DNA of 64,000 nt from Struthidea cinerea (lineage: Eukaryota; Chordata; Aves; Passeriformes; Corcoracidae): positions 1-64,000 of the forward strand of contig VZTI01005567.1 of assembly GCA_013397865.1 (NCBI GenBank), given 5' to 3'. Shown in pieces: positions 37,484 through 50,789 of the stretch. The notes beneath the pieces are model-generated. The model was not told where the DNA came from, searched no databases, and was given only the letters and a program-made list of their open reading frames with translations. A program made the translations under genes and the position numbers. The number at the start of each line of letters is the position of its first letter. The stretch's first letter is position 1.

Positions 37484-39703
37484 GTAAGAGTGGCTTTATT
37501 TTGTAAGCTACCATTATTTTTATTTACTTACTTTAACTAATCTGCATGGCAATTAATCTATGGAGAGGACTAGAACTAGTAAATAAAATAAACAAAAAAA
37601 ATCACACTTTCTACATTCTGTTTGGCTTGACTCTGCTGTTACTTGCACTTGATGTCCATATATCTACTCTGGGCTTGGACAAAATCACAACTGCAGTGAG
37701 TCAAGATTATAGTTGAGAAGGCACTTCCCATATCCCAGCTTCTCACTGCTTGATCTGCACACAGCTAAAACAACTTTCCAAAAGGTTTTTTTATCAACAG
37801 CTGACTTTACAAGAAGCAGTACTTTCTCCTTGGACTAAGACTGAATAGGAAAAAAATTATATTTTCAGAGGCTGAAAGAGTTTAATGCTTCATGCCCAGA
37901 GAGTCAGTGAAGCTCCTGGTCAGTTACACAGGGGTTATTATCAGCACACTGTGACCTCTTTGTGTGCTAAACAGTATAATTCCCTTTTCACATTCCTCAG
38001 GAAGGCCTTGGCAGGTGAGTGCAACACTGTGCTCTTTTAAGGTGACGCTAGACTGTCAGTCTAAGACCAGGCAGGTTTTGCTGGCCTCGGCCATTGGACA
38101 GATGGCAGCAGGAATTATCCAGCACAGTCACGCAATTACTTGTGTGAAACAGTGATGGCACAGGCCTTGCTTTTCATGTTTCAGAGCAATGTGTGACTTG
38201 AGAATTGTAGGTGAGCCATTCCCAATTCTTAGGCTGGTCTGGCTGACTCAGGGAAGGTTCACCCTGAGGATGAATAGATCACTGAATGCTGGGCAATCTG
38301 CTGTGTGGGTGAGCCTGATTCCTCACTGGAGGCTGTCTCAGAGATGTCAGGGGCAGGTTGAGTTGTGCCATCTTTTTTCTCACATCAGTGGTCTCTTGGG
38401 GTACATGGGTTCTCAAAAGCTTTTAACATCCTGAGGGATGCAAAAACTCATTCTTCTGTGACTGATACGTAGACATGGGAGTGTGGAAAGGATGCTTATC
38501 AGTAGAAATGTTCATCTGCTGTGGCCTAATAATGCAGCAACTAATCTGCTCTGATTTGGCCACCCAGTGACCGACCTGGACTATCCTTACGCAGAGAACG
38601 GGCAGTGCAAAGTCAGCTCTGCATGTGGCTTAATTGATACAACCACTCTTTTTCTAAAGTAACATCTCGTTTGTCAATGTTCGCAGCATAGAAACTGCTC
38701 TTCTATCCCAGAGGATTACAGTTACCCCCATACCTCTGCATATCTCTGCTTTCAGTTGTATGTAGATCAGAGTGCATAGATCCAAATGATAGTTTGCAGC
38801 AGCAGTGTTGAAGAGCTGCTTCTTCATCTGCTCTGGGAGTAGAGCACAGCAGTAGAAAGGCTTGTACCTTTCTATTGCATGTAGGGATCATGGGAGGTAT
38901 GCGTGACCCAGAGCAGCACTTGGGCCCAGAGCAGCCCCATGCCATTTGTACTGGCACGAAGATTCAAATTTTGCGTATGTCCCTACATATTGGGGACCTT
39001 CTCCTGACCTCATCAACCCAAGTGTTCAGTGAGGAGTACATGGTGATGTCAGCAAGAAACGCATTTTCCTTACTATGCTCAAGGCTCTTAAACGGGTCAT
39101 TTAGACACTTCTGCTTGTAGTTGCAGTAGCTTTTGGCATGGTGCTGTACTTAACGCCTTTTTTAACGTTTTATTAGAAGGCAGCATTAGGGCACAGCGAG
39201 GCACCTAGATTGTTGCAGGGAATAGAGGCATAAAAATAAAAAAGTGCTATCATTATGACAGCAGCAGCAGCAGTTGCTGCCAGCCATTATTAGCCAGCAA
39301 ACTTAATTTTGGAAACAAGTTGTCCCCTACTCTGGGCCAGGGCAGTAGGTTGTGTTTTCATTGTGTATGCACTATATACAGTATAGTAAAACCTGATGGT
39401 AGACAATTTGTTTTGTGGCCACGTGGAATGTTACTGCATAATTTTAAGGAAGAAGCTGAAGTCTTGTCAGCTTTATTTGAACTTGTTCAATTAAGACTGA
39501 ATGTGTCTTCCCTTACACATAGGCTGTGATATTTATCACTGCCTACAGAGGAGAGGGGATGTGCTTCTCCTGTCCTGGAAGGACTGGAGCTCCCTTTTTG
39601 TCCTGTCCTCCTGCAAAGAAGAAATGCCTTAGACTTGGCCATTCCAGCAAGGAAGCTCCCTGCTTGCCTGATGGTGGTGGTGGTGGCAGGATGCTGTTGG
39701 TTT
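37484..39703. other. Intronic DNA, no certain feature
   Basis: Two very short segments with good splice signals occur at 38000-38013 (14 nt) and 38174-38206. Too short to trust. A CAGCAGCAGCAG run is at 39261-39272. Confidence 0.4.
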
Positions 39704-39835
39704 CTGGGTGCCGGCACGCATTGCTGGCTCATGTCCAGCCTGTCATTCACCGCCCCCGCCAAGTCCTCCTCAGCAGGGCTGCTCTCTGTCTATTAATGAC
39801 TCAGCCTGGATTGATGCCAGGGATTGTCTTGAACA
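39704..39835 (-). mobile_element. CR1 LINE fragment
   Basis: The segment GCTGGCTCATGTCCAGCCTG, followed by CCGCCAAGTCCTCCTCAGCA and later CCTGGATTGATGCCAGGGAT, is the reverse complement of the 3' half of CR1 ORF2. Truncated at both ends and decayed. Confidence 0.75.
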
Positions 39836-40200
39836 AGTGAAAATAAATGAAGAGGAGAGCTAGTTAAAAAAAAAGTAAATCTTTCTACCCTGCTGTGCAA
39901 GGTCTTCTTTTTATGTAGTAATGTGCTGGTGGAAATCTGAGACTTCACTATCTGTGTCCTGGCTTTACTTTAGTGCCCTTACTCGTGCAGCATCTGTTGA
40001 AGTTCGAACCCAAACGTCTTTTCGTTTGAAAATCTGTTAAGAAGATGCTCTCAATCACAGATAGTTTGCAAGTTAATCACCACGGTCCTTTTTCATTCTG
40101 ATGCCTGCCAGGAGTGTGATGAGCTCATACCATGAATAGGTGAAAGAACAAGGAGTGTTGGTGATAGGAATTCTTCTTAGTGAAAAGGTGCTTCCTTAAG
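39836..40200. other. Intronic DNA, no feature seen
   Basis: AT-rich spacer between two retroelement fragments; nothing recognised. Confidence 0.5.
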
Positions 40201-40450
40201 TTCCCTGCTGCTATGCAGAGCTGCGTGAATTGGCAGAGGCAGGCACCCAGGACAACCACAAACTTGGAGCTAGAATACAAAGAGTAAATTTATTTCCATT
40301 ACCTTGCTAACTGGGGCGTCCCCGAAGCAACCCCTGGGCAGGGGCACACAGGTGCAGACGCAGGCACTGTTAAACACAAAGCCTGTAGTGGTATAAACCT
40401 GGGCTGGCTTCATTGAATCCAGACCACTGATCCACTTATCCTATTGGAGG
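40201..40450. mobile_element. Possible LTR-like fragment
   Basis: CpG-bearing block with an AGAGTAAATTTATTTCCATTA string (about 40280) and GC-rich flanks (about 40315-40365), in the style of avian LTRs. No termini are recognised, so confidence is low. Confidence 0.25.
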
Positions 40451-40617
40451 CTTGGAAGGTAGAGTTATTAAAACACTGAGTATTTGCAACAGCATTGATT
40501 TTTTTTTTTCCTTTTTTTTCTTTCCCCCCCTCTCTGGAGGGATGCAAACTGAAGACCTTTTACAGTCCTCAATCAAACTATAGACTTCTGTTGCTGGTTT
40601 TGCCTGCTATTTTAATT

Positions 40618-42112
40618 AACCTGCTCTCCTCAAAGAGCTGACAGATGGCATCGCAAAACCTCTCTCAATGATTTTTCATCAGTCTTGGGAACATGGAGAG
40701 ATCCCAGCTGGCTGGAAGCTGGTGAACATCATCCCAATTTTCAAGAAGGGCAAGAAGGAGGACCTTGGAAATGGCAGGCCTGTCAGTCTCACTTCAGTGC
40801 CTGGTAAAGTTATGGAGAAGATTCTTCTGAGAGGTGTCGAAAAACATCTGAAAAGACAGTGTGGTGATTGGTCACGACCAGCACAGCTTCATGAGGGGAA
40901 AGTCCTACTTGTCAAATCTGATTTCCTTTTATGACAAGGTAACCCACCTGGTTGATCAAGGGAAGCCAGCTGATGTAATCTTTTTGGATTTCACTAAAAC
41001 TTTAGATACTGTCTCTCACAGTTTCCTTCTGGACAAAATGTCCAGCGTTCAGCTGGATAAACACATCACTGTATGGGTGAGCAGTTGGCTCATGGGTCAG
41101 GCACAAAGGGTGACAGTGACTGGGGTGACATCAGACCTCTCACTAATGGGGTTCTTCAGGGCTCCATCCTCAGCCCTGTGCTCTTCAACATCTTCATAAA
41201 TGGCTTGGATGCAGGACTGGGAGGGATACCGAGCAAGTTCACAGATGATACAAAACTGGGAAAAGCTGTTGACTCCCTCCAAGACAGGGAGGCCCTGCAG
41301 AGACACCTTGACAAATCAGAGGGCTGGGCCATCACCAACCATATAAAGTTCAACAAGGGAAAATGCTGGATTCTGCACCTGGGATGGGGCAACCCTGGAT
41401 CTGCAGACTGACTGGGGAATGAGATGCTGGAAAGCAGTGCCATGGACAGGGTCCTGGTCGATGGGCAGCTGAACATGAGTCAGCAATGCCATGGAGCCAG
41501 GAGGGATGTCCCTGTCCTTCAGGGCACCAGGGCCAGCATTGCCAGCCAGGCCAGGGAGGGGATTGTCCCACTCTGCTCTGCACTGGGTCAGCCTCACCTC
41601 AAGTATGGTGTGCAGGTTTGGTCACCACGATATAAAAAAGTTATTAAGCTATTAGAGAGTGTCCAAAGGAGGGCAACAAGGATGGGGATGGACTTTGAGG
41701 GGAAGCCGTACGAGGAGCAGTTGAGGGCCCTTGGTCTGTTCATCTGGAGAAGAGGAGACTGAGGGGAGACTCACCACAATTACAACTTTCTTGTGAGGGG
41801 AAGTGGAGGGGCAGGCACTGATCTCTCCTCTGTGGTGACCGCTGACAGGACCCGAGGGAATGGCCTGAAGCTGTGTCAGGGGAGGTTTAGGTTGGATATT
41901 AGGAAAGGGCTTTTCACCCATAAGGTGATTGGGCACTGGAACAGGCTCTCCAGGGCAGTGGTCACAGCACCGAACCAGAGTTCAAGAAGTGTTTGCACAA
42001 GGCTCTCAGGCACAGAGTGTGACTCCTGGGGATGGTTCTGTGCAGGGCCAGGAGTTGGACTCGACGATCTTTGTGGGTCTCTTCCAACTCAGCAGATTCT
42101 GTGATTCTGTGA
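40618..42112 (+). mobile_element. CR1 LINE, 5'-truncated, with inactive reverse transcriptase remnant
   Basis: About 1.5 kb of CR1 ORF2 and 3' end. The frame around 40640 reads ELTDGIAKPLSMIFHQSWEH, followed by IIPIFKKGKKEDLGNGRPVS. Later frames carry LQGSILSPVLFNIFINGL and the catalytic box as FTDDTKLG (usually FADD). The reading frame shifts several times (near 40860, 41070 and 41420) and has stops, so it is dead. The 3' tail ends in the CR1-type short repeats GATTCTGTGATTCTGTGA at 42095-42112. The start is 5'-truncated, as usual for CR1. Confidence 0.92.
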
Positions 42113-42880
42113 GTGGAACGATTGAGTACACAAGCAAAAGGCAAGGTCTGCATTGGCGGCGATGTCACAGCATTCACCAGCTCAGCCTCAAAGCTGCGGA
42201 GTCCAGAGCAAGGGAATCTGCCCAGGATGAGGCCTGGGGGAAGTTTGTTTTGCGATGAGCAGCGTGGGTGGCATTGCTGCTGATTTAGGGGCTCTCTAAA
42301 CAGAGACACAGGGCCTAGTTCAAAAAGGAGATGTTTACTCTGTGCAGAGCGCAAGGTAAAAGCTTTCCACAAATCAAGCACACCAATTCTGAAAACTTTA
42401 CACTACATATAGATTTTAGCAAATAAATCACAGTTCATTTGCTACAAGTTACCTAGTTTACCTAGTTCTCTTATTAATTAGCATTCTACTTCTTTTGGTT
42501 AATGATTCTCACACTTCTTACCTAATTAGTCCACATGTTCAATCTTTCCCTATTATTGAGTCAGTGGGTTTCTTGAGCCAGTGGTCGCAATCTTCCACTG
42601 CTGGACTCAAGAGGCTGTGAACTGGTACCAATCCATTGCATCGCAAAGGGCACAGGAACATCTGACAGCCAGGTGACAAGAGACACAGCAGAAGATGATG
42701 TCACAACAGGAAGACCCCAGACCGTGCAATAAAAGTTCAGGTGGTCCTTTGTTCAGGGTCAAGCTGTGAGGTCTGTTTCACTGAGAAGGCAAGACCCTAT
42801 TTGACAACCCCGTTCTCATTCTCTGTAACTCTCTGCATGAATTGTTAACTATTTCTGACTCTCGATATGTCAGCATCAGC
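42113..42880. mobile_element. Possible LTR-derived or other repeat segment abutting CR1
   Basis: Contains GGAGATGTTTACTCTGTGCAG-like sequence near 42327 and a run of mid-GC sequence different from the flanks. It directly follows the CR1 tail. No family is assigned and the boundaries are arbitrary. Confidence 0.25.
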
Positions 42881-44851
42881 ATAGCTGCCTTTTTGTTGCC
42901 GATAGCAGGCCCTGCCAGTAGTTGATTGAATCCTGCCAGCTGGTGTCACGCGGAATCACATTAGAGCAGGGGCTGCTGCAGCTCCACACTCCTGCAGCCG
43001 ATCGATCGCTGATGTTCCTGTAGCAAACCAAGAGCACACTCCAGTGGAGCTGGGCTATACTCTCCAAGCTGCGGCTGCCCTGGTGCACTGCCACCTGCCG
43101 AAAGTCTGGCTTGTTTTTGGTGCCTTTTTGGGTGTTTTTTACTATGTCTCTCAAGCAGTACGTAACTCTTCCAAAAAAAAATTTAGTTCCTTCTGTTCAT
43201 TGCCGCCTTTTTTTGGTCTAAATTGGTAGAGTTGCACATATTCCTGTTCCTTTTGTTGTTTACGGTGTAAATAGAAAAGAAGAGACAGGGCCATGAGAGA
43301 GGATGTTTCCTCCAAATTGAGGCCATTGCTCTGGTTTTTTTTCCGCCGTTGAGCACAATCAGAGTTTCTGTATTTCCATTTGGTCTTGCACATCTAGTTT
43401 CTTATGTTTTATTTTTGTATGTTGATAAAATAATAGGCATGAGAGTGCTGTGCTATTCCCGTCTTCAACCTAATGGGTGATTTGGGGCCTCTTAATCTGT
43501 TCCAGAGCAGAAGTACTAGAAAAGGGTTACAGGCCTTTGTATAAACATGAGGTCTCCTGTGTGATACTGCTATTTGGATAAGTGACTTAAGCTAATGAAG
43601 ACTCTGGTCTTGAGATCCGCTAATCCAAAGGGTTAAATAAATTTTATAAGCTACCAAAGAAAAATAAAAAATGATGCACCATGATGCAGGAAAATCAGCA
43701 GGAAATATGCATTTGCGGCATTGAAAATAATGGAGTTTAGTCCAGTTAGTTTAGTCCTTAGTAATCTGCAAAATTATAGCAAGAGTTGTAAGCGGAACAC
43801 ACAGAATAATAAAATGTGAGTATAAAAGAGTAAAAAAGATACTCTTCTGGTTTAGGTGAAATCTGGATGTGCTAAGAACTTGTCTGTGAGAAGGGAATTT
43901 TGCCCTGTCTTCTCTCTGAATCTGTAGTTTCGCTTTTGGAAGTCTTCTGTTACCTCTGCGCACAGTCACAGTTTTTATTCATACGTGGTCTTTTTCTCCG
44001 GTGTGAATACAGTTGCCTGTGTCATGCTGTGCCAAGACACATACTTGTTATATTGCTGGGCTAAAAATGTTGTGTTCAGTGGCTCTGAATGAGGTTAAGC
44101 TTCCGTGAAAGGTGCTGACGGTCAAACTGCCAGTTTTCGTTTCAGTGAGAAGCCCAATAAGGACTGTTTAAATCAAGCTCTCTGCACTATACAACCACTT
44201 AAATAAATGTTTCATGTTGCCTGTATGATGCTTTTAAAATGTAGCAGATGACTTTGTAACCACTGCACACAAAATAAATAGTTGATGGCATTTATGGCAA
44301 TCAAACTGTAATTTCTGCTTGCATTTTCATGATGGAACATTCCATAACAACAATTTATTTCCCAAATTCATGCATAGAAAAGATCTCTGTAGCACCGTGG
44401 GCGAGAAATCCTAGTGTTAAGAATTTGTTTGTGTGAAGTTCATTCCCAGAAATGGATACTTGTGAATACTTAATGCATCATTGTGAATGATTACGGAGGC
44501 TGTATGTGGATGTTGAGTGTTTATTTGTCCAGGCACTCTTTGCTTCTGTCCTGTGTTCGTCATTTGGTAGTAGCATACGTTAATGACGCAAATTAACTAA
44601 TAGTAATCAAGGATTTTAAAAACATCTTTATGTTCAGACCATTTGGCCATGTTGCAGCATCTGCATTAGTGTTATCTTAGTGAACTAGCAAACTGCCATC
44701 ATAGGAAAGGAATGACCAGACATGAACGAAAATACGTTTCACCATAACTGATGATATGGATTTGGAGGCTGCATAGGTTCTACTCGTATGTGATCAAAAT
44801 TTAATTTGACCAGTAAACAGCCTAACAACTGTACCAGGCTGTCTATTGCAC
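42881..44851. other. Intronic DNA, no gene seen
   Basis: No exon with convincing splice sites, and no recognised repeat. Open frames are short. Confidence 0.45.
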
Positions 44852-44869
44852 CATCAGTAGCTACTGATG
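44852..44869. repeat. Perfect 18-bp palindrome
   Basis: CATCAGTAGCTACTGATG is its own reverse complement. It could be a dimeric protein-binding site or chance. Confidence 0.7.
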
Positions 44870-47800
44870 CCGTAACACTCGTGCCACACGGCAGTGGCAC
44901 AGCCCAGTGGGGCCAGCCTCAGTACGTCTTCTTGCTGCCAGAGGCATGCTGCTGACTCCAGGATCTTTTTGGTTCCTTACGTCAATGGACTGTGGTGCTT
45001 CAAAATGTATGAACACAAAGTAGTGCGCAGATTTAGCAGATTTTCCAATGTGCTAGTGTTCTTGCTCTAATTTCCTTGAAAAACACATAAAGGGAATGCT
45101 TTCTTGATTCTTGATAAAGCCATTGAAATCATTCCTTCTTCCTCTGAAGAGAAATCCACAGTGTTGAAGTACACATCACATTTTTTTTGTTTGTTTGAAG
45201 AGCCTCGTTCAAAAGCTTGCAGTCCTTAACCACATATTTGTGCTGATCAATGGACTGCAGAGGACTGTGAAGCTGTATCTATGCCTTCACGACAAAATCC
45301 AAAAGGATTTCTTGCATTTTGACTTTTAAGTTTGTTATTCCTGGGAAACTCAGTACCAAGCTCACTACTCCTGTGCAGCGTAAGCAGACGGATAGCTTAG
45401 CATTTAGATTCCAGCTTGTCTCTAGTAAGTAAGCAATTCTGTGCCTTGAAATGAGAAGGTACCGAGGAAATGATGGGAAAGAGGGGCTGCGTGGCATGAC
45501 AGGCAAACCTTTTGCAGAGAACAGTGTCTGGTGGGTTACAGGAGAAATAGCTTCTCTCTTTTCATTGCCCTCATTCCACAAGCCCTGAGCTACATGCAAG
45601 GGGGAGGTGTTACACTCAGCCTCTCTCTGTAATGAAACAGCAGAACGTAACAGCTCTACCAATCAGATACGAACTACAAAGCTGCTGGGGGCTTTGGGAG
45701 GAAATATGTTTATCTGAAACTTTTGGAACTCTAATCCCCCAGTAACTGCTTTTCCATGTCCTGATGAGGGACAGAGGGAGCTCAGCCAACAAGAGGCATT
45801 TCCAAAATTCCCATTTGTGCACATCTCCCACTGCTGTGGGAAATCCAACTTCAGCAATGTTAACAAGGACATTTCATATTGCTCTACTCATCCTAAAACT
45901 GCTGGTGTGTCCATCCTGAGCTCTTATTCCCCCAACTCTTTGGAGGTTGTACTTTCAAGCATGCATAGTGCTGGTATCACCTGAGAGAAAAAAAATGTTG
46001 GGGATTGAATTCAGAAAGAAGGTTTAAAGCTGTGCAGGCTGGCAGGGTCTGTCTGTCGCAGGAACCCTCCTCTCTTGTTGCAATGCGGTGAAAGTGGAGG
46101 TTGTGACAAATGCTGTGAAAACCCTTTGATACAAAGTCTGCCAAAGCCCTAACCTTACCAGGCTGTCCTAACGGTGCTCTGCTTTCACCCACCAGTTTAA
46201 ATAATCAGCAGCCTCTGCAAACTTTTGTGAGTATTTATGGAAAGCTGCTGGTACAAGATAACAGGGTGAGAGGGGGTGATGGTGTAGATAACTGCTTGTG
46301 ATTCGGAAGGAATATCTTTTCCACAATGTCAGTCAGCAAGCAGTATTTCAACCCTCACTATACCCCATCCTACATAAATAGATTGACTTTACTTTTTTTT
46401 GTTACGTCAGCATTTGCAGAATTTCCTACTCAGTAAATAACAAAGTTATACCAGGCTTTCTTATCCAAAAAGAGCTCTGCAAAAGCAAGGACAGTAGAGT
46501 TTTGGAAAGGAGCGCTGTCTAGAAGACAGGGTGGTCTTTCGGGTTTTAATTCTGCTTGTGTTCAGACTAGGTTGGGGTGACAGCATGACAGAATTGTAGC
46601 CATGGCACAGGTGACATAGTTAATGGTCTCTCATCTCAGCTCTGTGATGCTTGAGGTGTTACTTCAGAAAAGCCCATCCTCAGGTCTGTACCATTTAGGC
46701 AGTAGGCTTATTTCTGAAGGGGGCTCTGGCTTGTACTCTTATTTCATAGATGTTGAAGCTGAGGTACAAAGCAAAGAAAATGAGCCTTTGGCCAGAAAGT
46801 ATCTCTTCAGCAAAGTTGGGTGTAAATCTCTAATGAAAAGTCCCAGATCTTGCAGCCAGGCTTAAGAGTACCTGTTACCCTTTGTTTGGCTTTTGCTGGG
46901 TTTGGGTGGACAAGAGAACAACATGCTGCACTTTGGTGTATTTGTTAGAATGAATATTATGTATTATAGTAATTGTTTCATTACATTCAAGGACTGATGT
47001 TTAAGATTTTGAGCTTTCAACAGAGCATATCACTCAGAAAATTGTGCCTGCTTTTACCTAATTTGCCTGCAGCAATAGATCAAGTGAGCATGGGTGATTC
47101 TTTATCTACATGGGTTTTGTTTATTGTCTTTTCCCATTAATTGCTTTTCCTTCCCTTCTGTCTTCAATAATGAAATTTGAATGAAAAATAGTAGAATTAA
47201 AAAGCACTCCCACAGTCAGATACAGCAATCATTCGAAGGTGTTGTAAGTTTGTGCATTACACATAAACCAAAAAACTGTATCAGTGCCTGTGGTGTGTCA
47301 CATCTCTGAACGCATTTTCAGGCCCGGCAGCATGGAACTCAGATTTGCCCACTTGGAGCAGAGCTGGAGAAACATAGTTCTATCAACCTTCTTTTACAGG
47401 CAATGAATGAATGAAGTGCTGGATATATGTAAGTGTATCATTTACTCAATGGTGTTGTCTTAAGGGTCTTTAGAAACAATTGAGCCATGTACAGTCTGGC
47501 CTGTGAGTTTTGGGAGCTTAGTTTCCTGCTAAAAGAATAGAGCAGCCTAGGAAGTGGGAGTTGCTGTAAGAGGCATGCTCCACTATTGGTTATTTACACA
47601 GAATTGCTCAATTGCTCACCTTCCTGGTGCTAGAACTGCCTGTCTGAAAATTATATCCTTCAGAGTCTTTCACATAGGCTATTATTCATCTGGTTGCTAA
47701 AAAAAAAAAAACCAGTTCCAGAAATCCCCCGTTGAAATTCAGTAGATCTCCCTCAGCTGCTTTTGATATTTGTAGCCATAGCTTTTGGGCATCTCAGTCT

Positions 47801-49742
47801 TTAGCAAGCCCATCTGTGTGTGGGTGCTGTGACAAAAAGAAGTGCTGCTATTTCTGCATTATGGATGAAAAATAAAAATCATCACACAGGGTTTGTGTTC
47901 CTAAGGAGGGCAGTTTGGGTTGTGTGGCCTCTGTTCTGTGCCCTGGAAAATTCTCTGTTCCTGTGGCCATGATTCTGCTGTCCAGGCTCCAAAGCAGCTG
48001 TTTTCTATCTTAGGTTAACTCTGTTTATGGCACACTGACCTACTGTGTGAAAGAAGTCAGCTGTATTTTTTACAGGGCCTTAAATCCTAGAGCTGCTGAT
48101 ACTCTTTCTCAGGATTCAAATACCCATAATTCTCCTTCTTTTACTTCCATTTCTAAATAAAATAGTCTGAATTCAACAAAGGGTGCTTCAATTTTGTCTG
48201 AAGACCACCAGTATTAGGAACAAGTGGGTGTGATGCATAATAACTACAGCAATTCAAATGTCATTTACTAACTGTTCTTTATAGATAAAGTTGAGGCTGG
48301 GACTTACAGAAACCCTTGCCTATTTTTGCAGAAGCCTTTCAGCTGCATGATTTTGTTCAGTTCTTTTTAACTGTGCAATCCCTAAAATGTTGTTTCTTGG
48401 CCACAAGTGCTGCCCTACTGGGTTAGCTCAGATGCCCTTTAGACTCAGTAGCCTGGTTTACGTGGTGTGGCTATCAGGTGCCATAGAAAGGCTGTTAGAG
48501 TATGGCAATCACATCCAGGTACTTCCTTCAATAAAATCCTAATCTCTAGAGATCAGTAATCTAGAAATTTATTGAATTCTAGAAGTAAGAATTTAATAAG
48601 ACTTCATGTATTGCTTTTTTTGCCTAAGAGGATTTTTTTGGTCACGTTTTGACTCGGTATGTATTTATTACCTGCAACAGCTGTGGGAAGGATTTTCCCA
48701 GCTTAATTATGTATTACCCAGTGAAATACCTTCCCTGTGCTCAATCTCCTGTCTCGATAGGTTTGTTTGATGGCTGATTCCAGCTTTAAATATTTGGGTA
48801 ACTTTTGTAGTTTAAGGCTTTCTTGTCTGCACTGGACATAAGAGACTCAACACTGTGGCCTGGGGTTGTGACAAAAAGGGACATACAGAAAGGGACATGC
48901 CACTCTTGGATGGCAGTTGGACTGAGCTGTATGTAAAACAATCCTTGCAGGCTTTTGTAGGAGTTTGAAAGCAGAACGGTGATGGATACTTCTGCATGGA
49001 GAGGGTTTCGGAAGATCCGTAGATGAGCAAATGTGATTTTTGTGAAAGGATTGCTAGGCTGAATGTGTTTTCTCCATCTCCTTCACACTCAGAAAGGTTT
49101 GGTGCCATCTCCTTTTTCCCTGACCCATGTAAAGGTGTGCGGTTTCACATGACTTCAAGTGCAAGACCTGCCAGAGAAACAGACTGTTAGATAACATGAC
49201 ATTTCCTAGCAGAGAAGCTCCGGGTACTGGGAGTATGACTGCCCTTTTCATTTGAATTTCTCCTTGCTTACCCCATGAGCACATACATCCACTGCTGCAA
49301 GACTCCCAGCTAGTCTCTCTTGCATTTCCTTAGCCTAGGAGTCGGAAATTCCTAGATGTTCAGAAGGCAGAAGACACTGCTCTCTGCTGTCTGTATGCTG
49401 TAAGCCATCCGGGTGGAAAGAAGAGGCTGCCTGAGGGGTTAGGACAGACCCTTCAGCACAAGCTGAGGTACCCTGGAAGAGTCCATGCTTCAGCAGCCGC
49501 AGCCTATGCTCTATAGGGTACAGGCTGAGCTTAGACTTGGATTTTAGGCTGTTGATTACAACAGAGCAACTATATTTCTTACTCAGCCTTCTAGGGAGTA
49601 AATATTTGGTTCAGATCACTTTGCAATTTGAACAGGGAACAGAATGAGGCATGAGGAAAGGGTAATAAAAGACTGAATGTCGTTTAGAAATCACTCATAT
49701 GTAGCATAAATTATAAGTTAACAGAAACAAGAGCAAAGGCCT
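44870..49742. other. Intronic DNA, no gene seen
   Basis: No recognised element. The minus-strand frame 45279-45662 and others lack domains. Confidence 0.45.
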
Positions 49743-49788
49743 GAATTCAGTACAGACTGTGTCTGTACTGTAATTCAGTACAGACACA
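49743..49788. repeat. Inverted repeat plus direct repeat
   Basis: CAGTACAGAC, a TGT loop and GTCTGTACTG (49748-49770) form a perfect 10-bp stem. With one bulge it extends to GAATTC at both ends (49743-49776). The string AATTCAGTACAGAC recurs directly at 49773. Confidence 0.65.
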
Positions 49789-50789
49789 CTTCAAGCTATG
49801 CAAGTCAATGCATTTTGCATTGAGATGCCAGAGCCATGGGGACTCTGGAACTCTCTGTTGCCCTCGCACCCTGCACAGCACCTTCAGGGCGGCAGCTGGG
49901 ATGGGCCAAGGGTGGCTCACCAGGGAAAGCAGTGATTTGCCACCGGGGGTGAGAAGGACACGGTGCCCAGAGGCTTCCCTGGGGCTGGTGGCTGTGCTGG
50001 CTGCAGTGCCGCCCGCCCAGGCACTTTGTGGTTTCCTACAGCAGAGGGTAGTGTTACCTGTGTCTGGAAACAGAGACTGCTTCAAAATGACAGCTCTATT
50101 CAGCCTGCTGATTTCAAGCTGATGTGGAGTTGTTAAACACTTACGGCAGATGTATATATGCATCTTTACTGCTCTGCTGAAAATATTTTTTCTGTGAAGG
50201 AGATACACAACCCATTAGCTCTTTAACTCTGTACCACAATGGTGATATTTAGCTTATGAAGCTTCCCAGGCTGCTATTTTCTGAGAGCATTCCTGTATCA
50301 CCCATAGTAGCTTCCTCTGGCAGGATTTTGTCTCACTGCTTTATTTTGGGTAGAATTTTATTTTTTCAAATATCACACCCTTTACAGAAATACATTTCCT
50401 CTGATGACTGCCTCCCACATGCATGAGATCAAATTTGCAGTATAACCCAATTAAAGACAACCGTGTAATTACTGTTCCCCGTTGCTCAGCACCCCTGGTA
50501 AGTGATTCTGGGATCTCCATCCTGGCAGGGACCTGTGGACAGGAGCCGCCCACCTTACGTGTGCCCCTGGTCCTGCAGCCTCTGGGCAATGCTGCACTCA
50601 GAGAGGCCAGCTGATGCTGTGGTGCCCCGGTTTGACTTGGAAGAGGAGTGTTCGTAGTTGGTTTTTGAGGAAACAGCGATGGCTCCCGGCCACCTAAAGG
50701 CTGAAGTCCTTGAGCCAAGGTGTGTGCCATGTCCCTTGGGCCTCCTGTATGCCTCTAGCATCAGCCATGTCCTTATTGGGCTAATAGGG
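49789..50789. other. Intronic DNA, no certain feature
   Basis: Locally GC-richer at 49840-50040, with an open frame (49808-50122) that I do not recognise. A TAGGG at 50785-50789 is the left target duplicate of the LTR to the right. Confidence 0.4.

Noticed and set aside
38000..38206. 14-nt and 33-nt segments with good splice sites, in phase with 37483
   Set aside because: Too short to separate from chance without transcript data.
39540..39813. Open + strand frame after an acceptor-like TGCCTACAG
   Set aside because: Its second half is an inverted CR1 fragment, so the open frame is not evidence of an exon.
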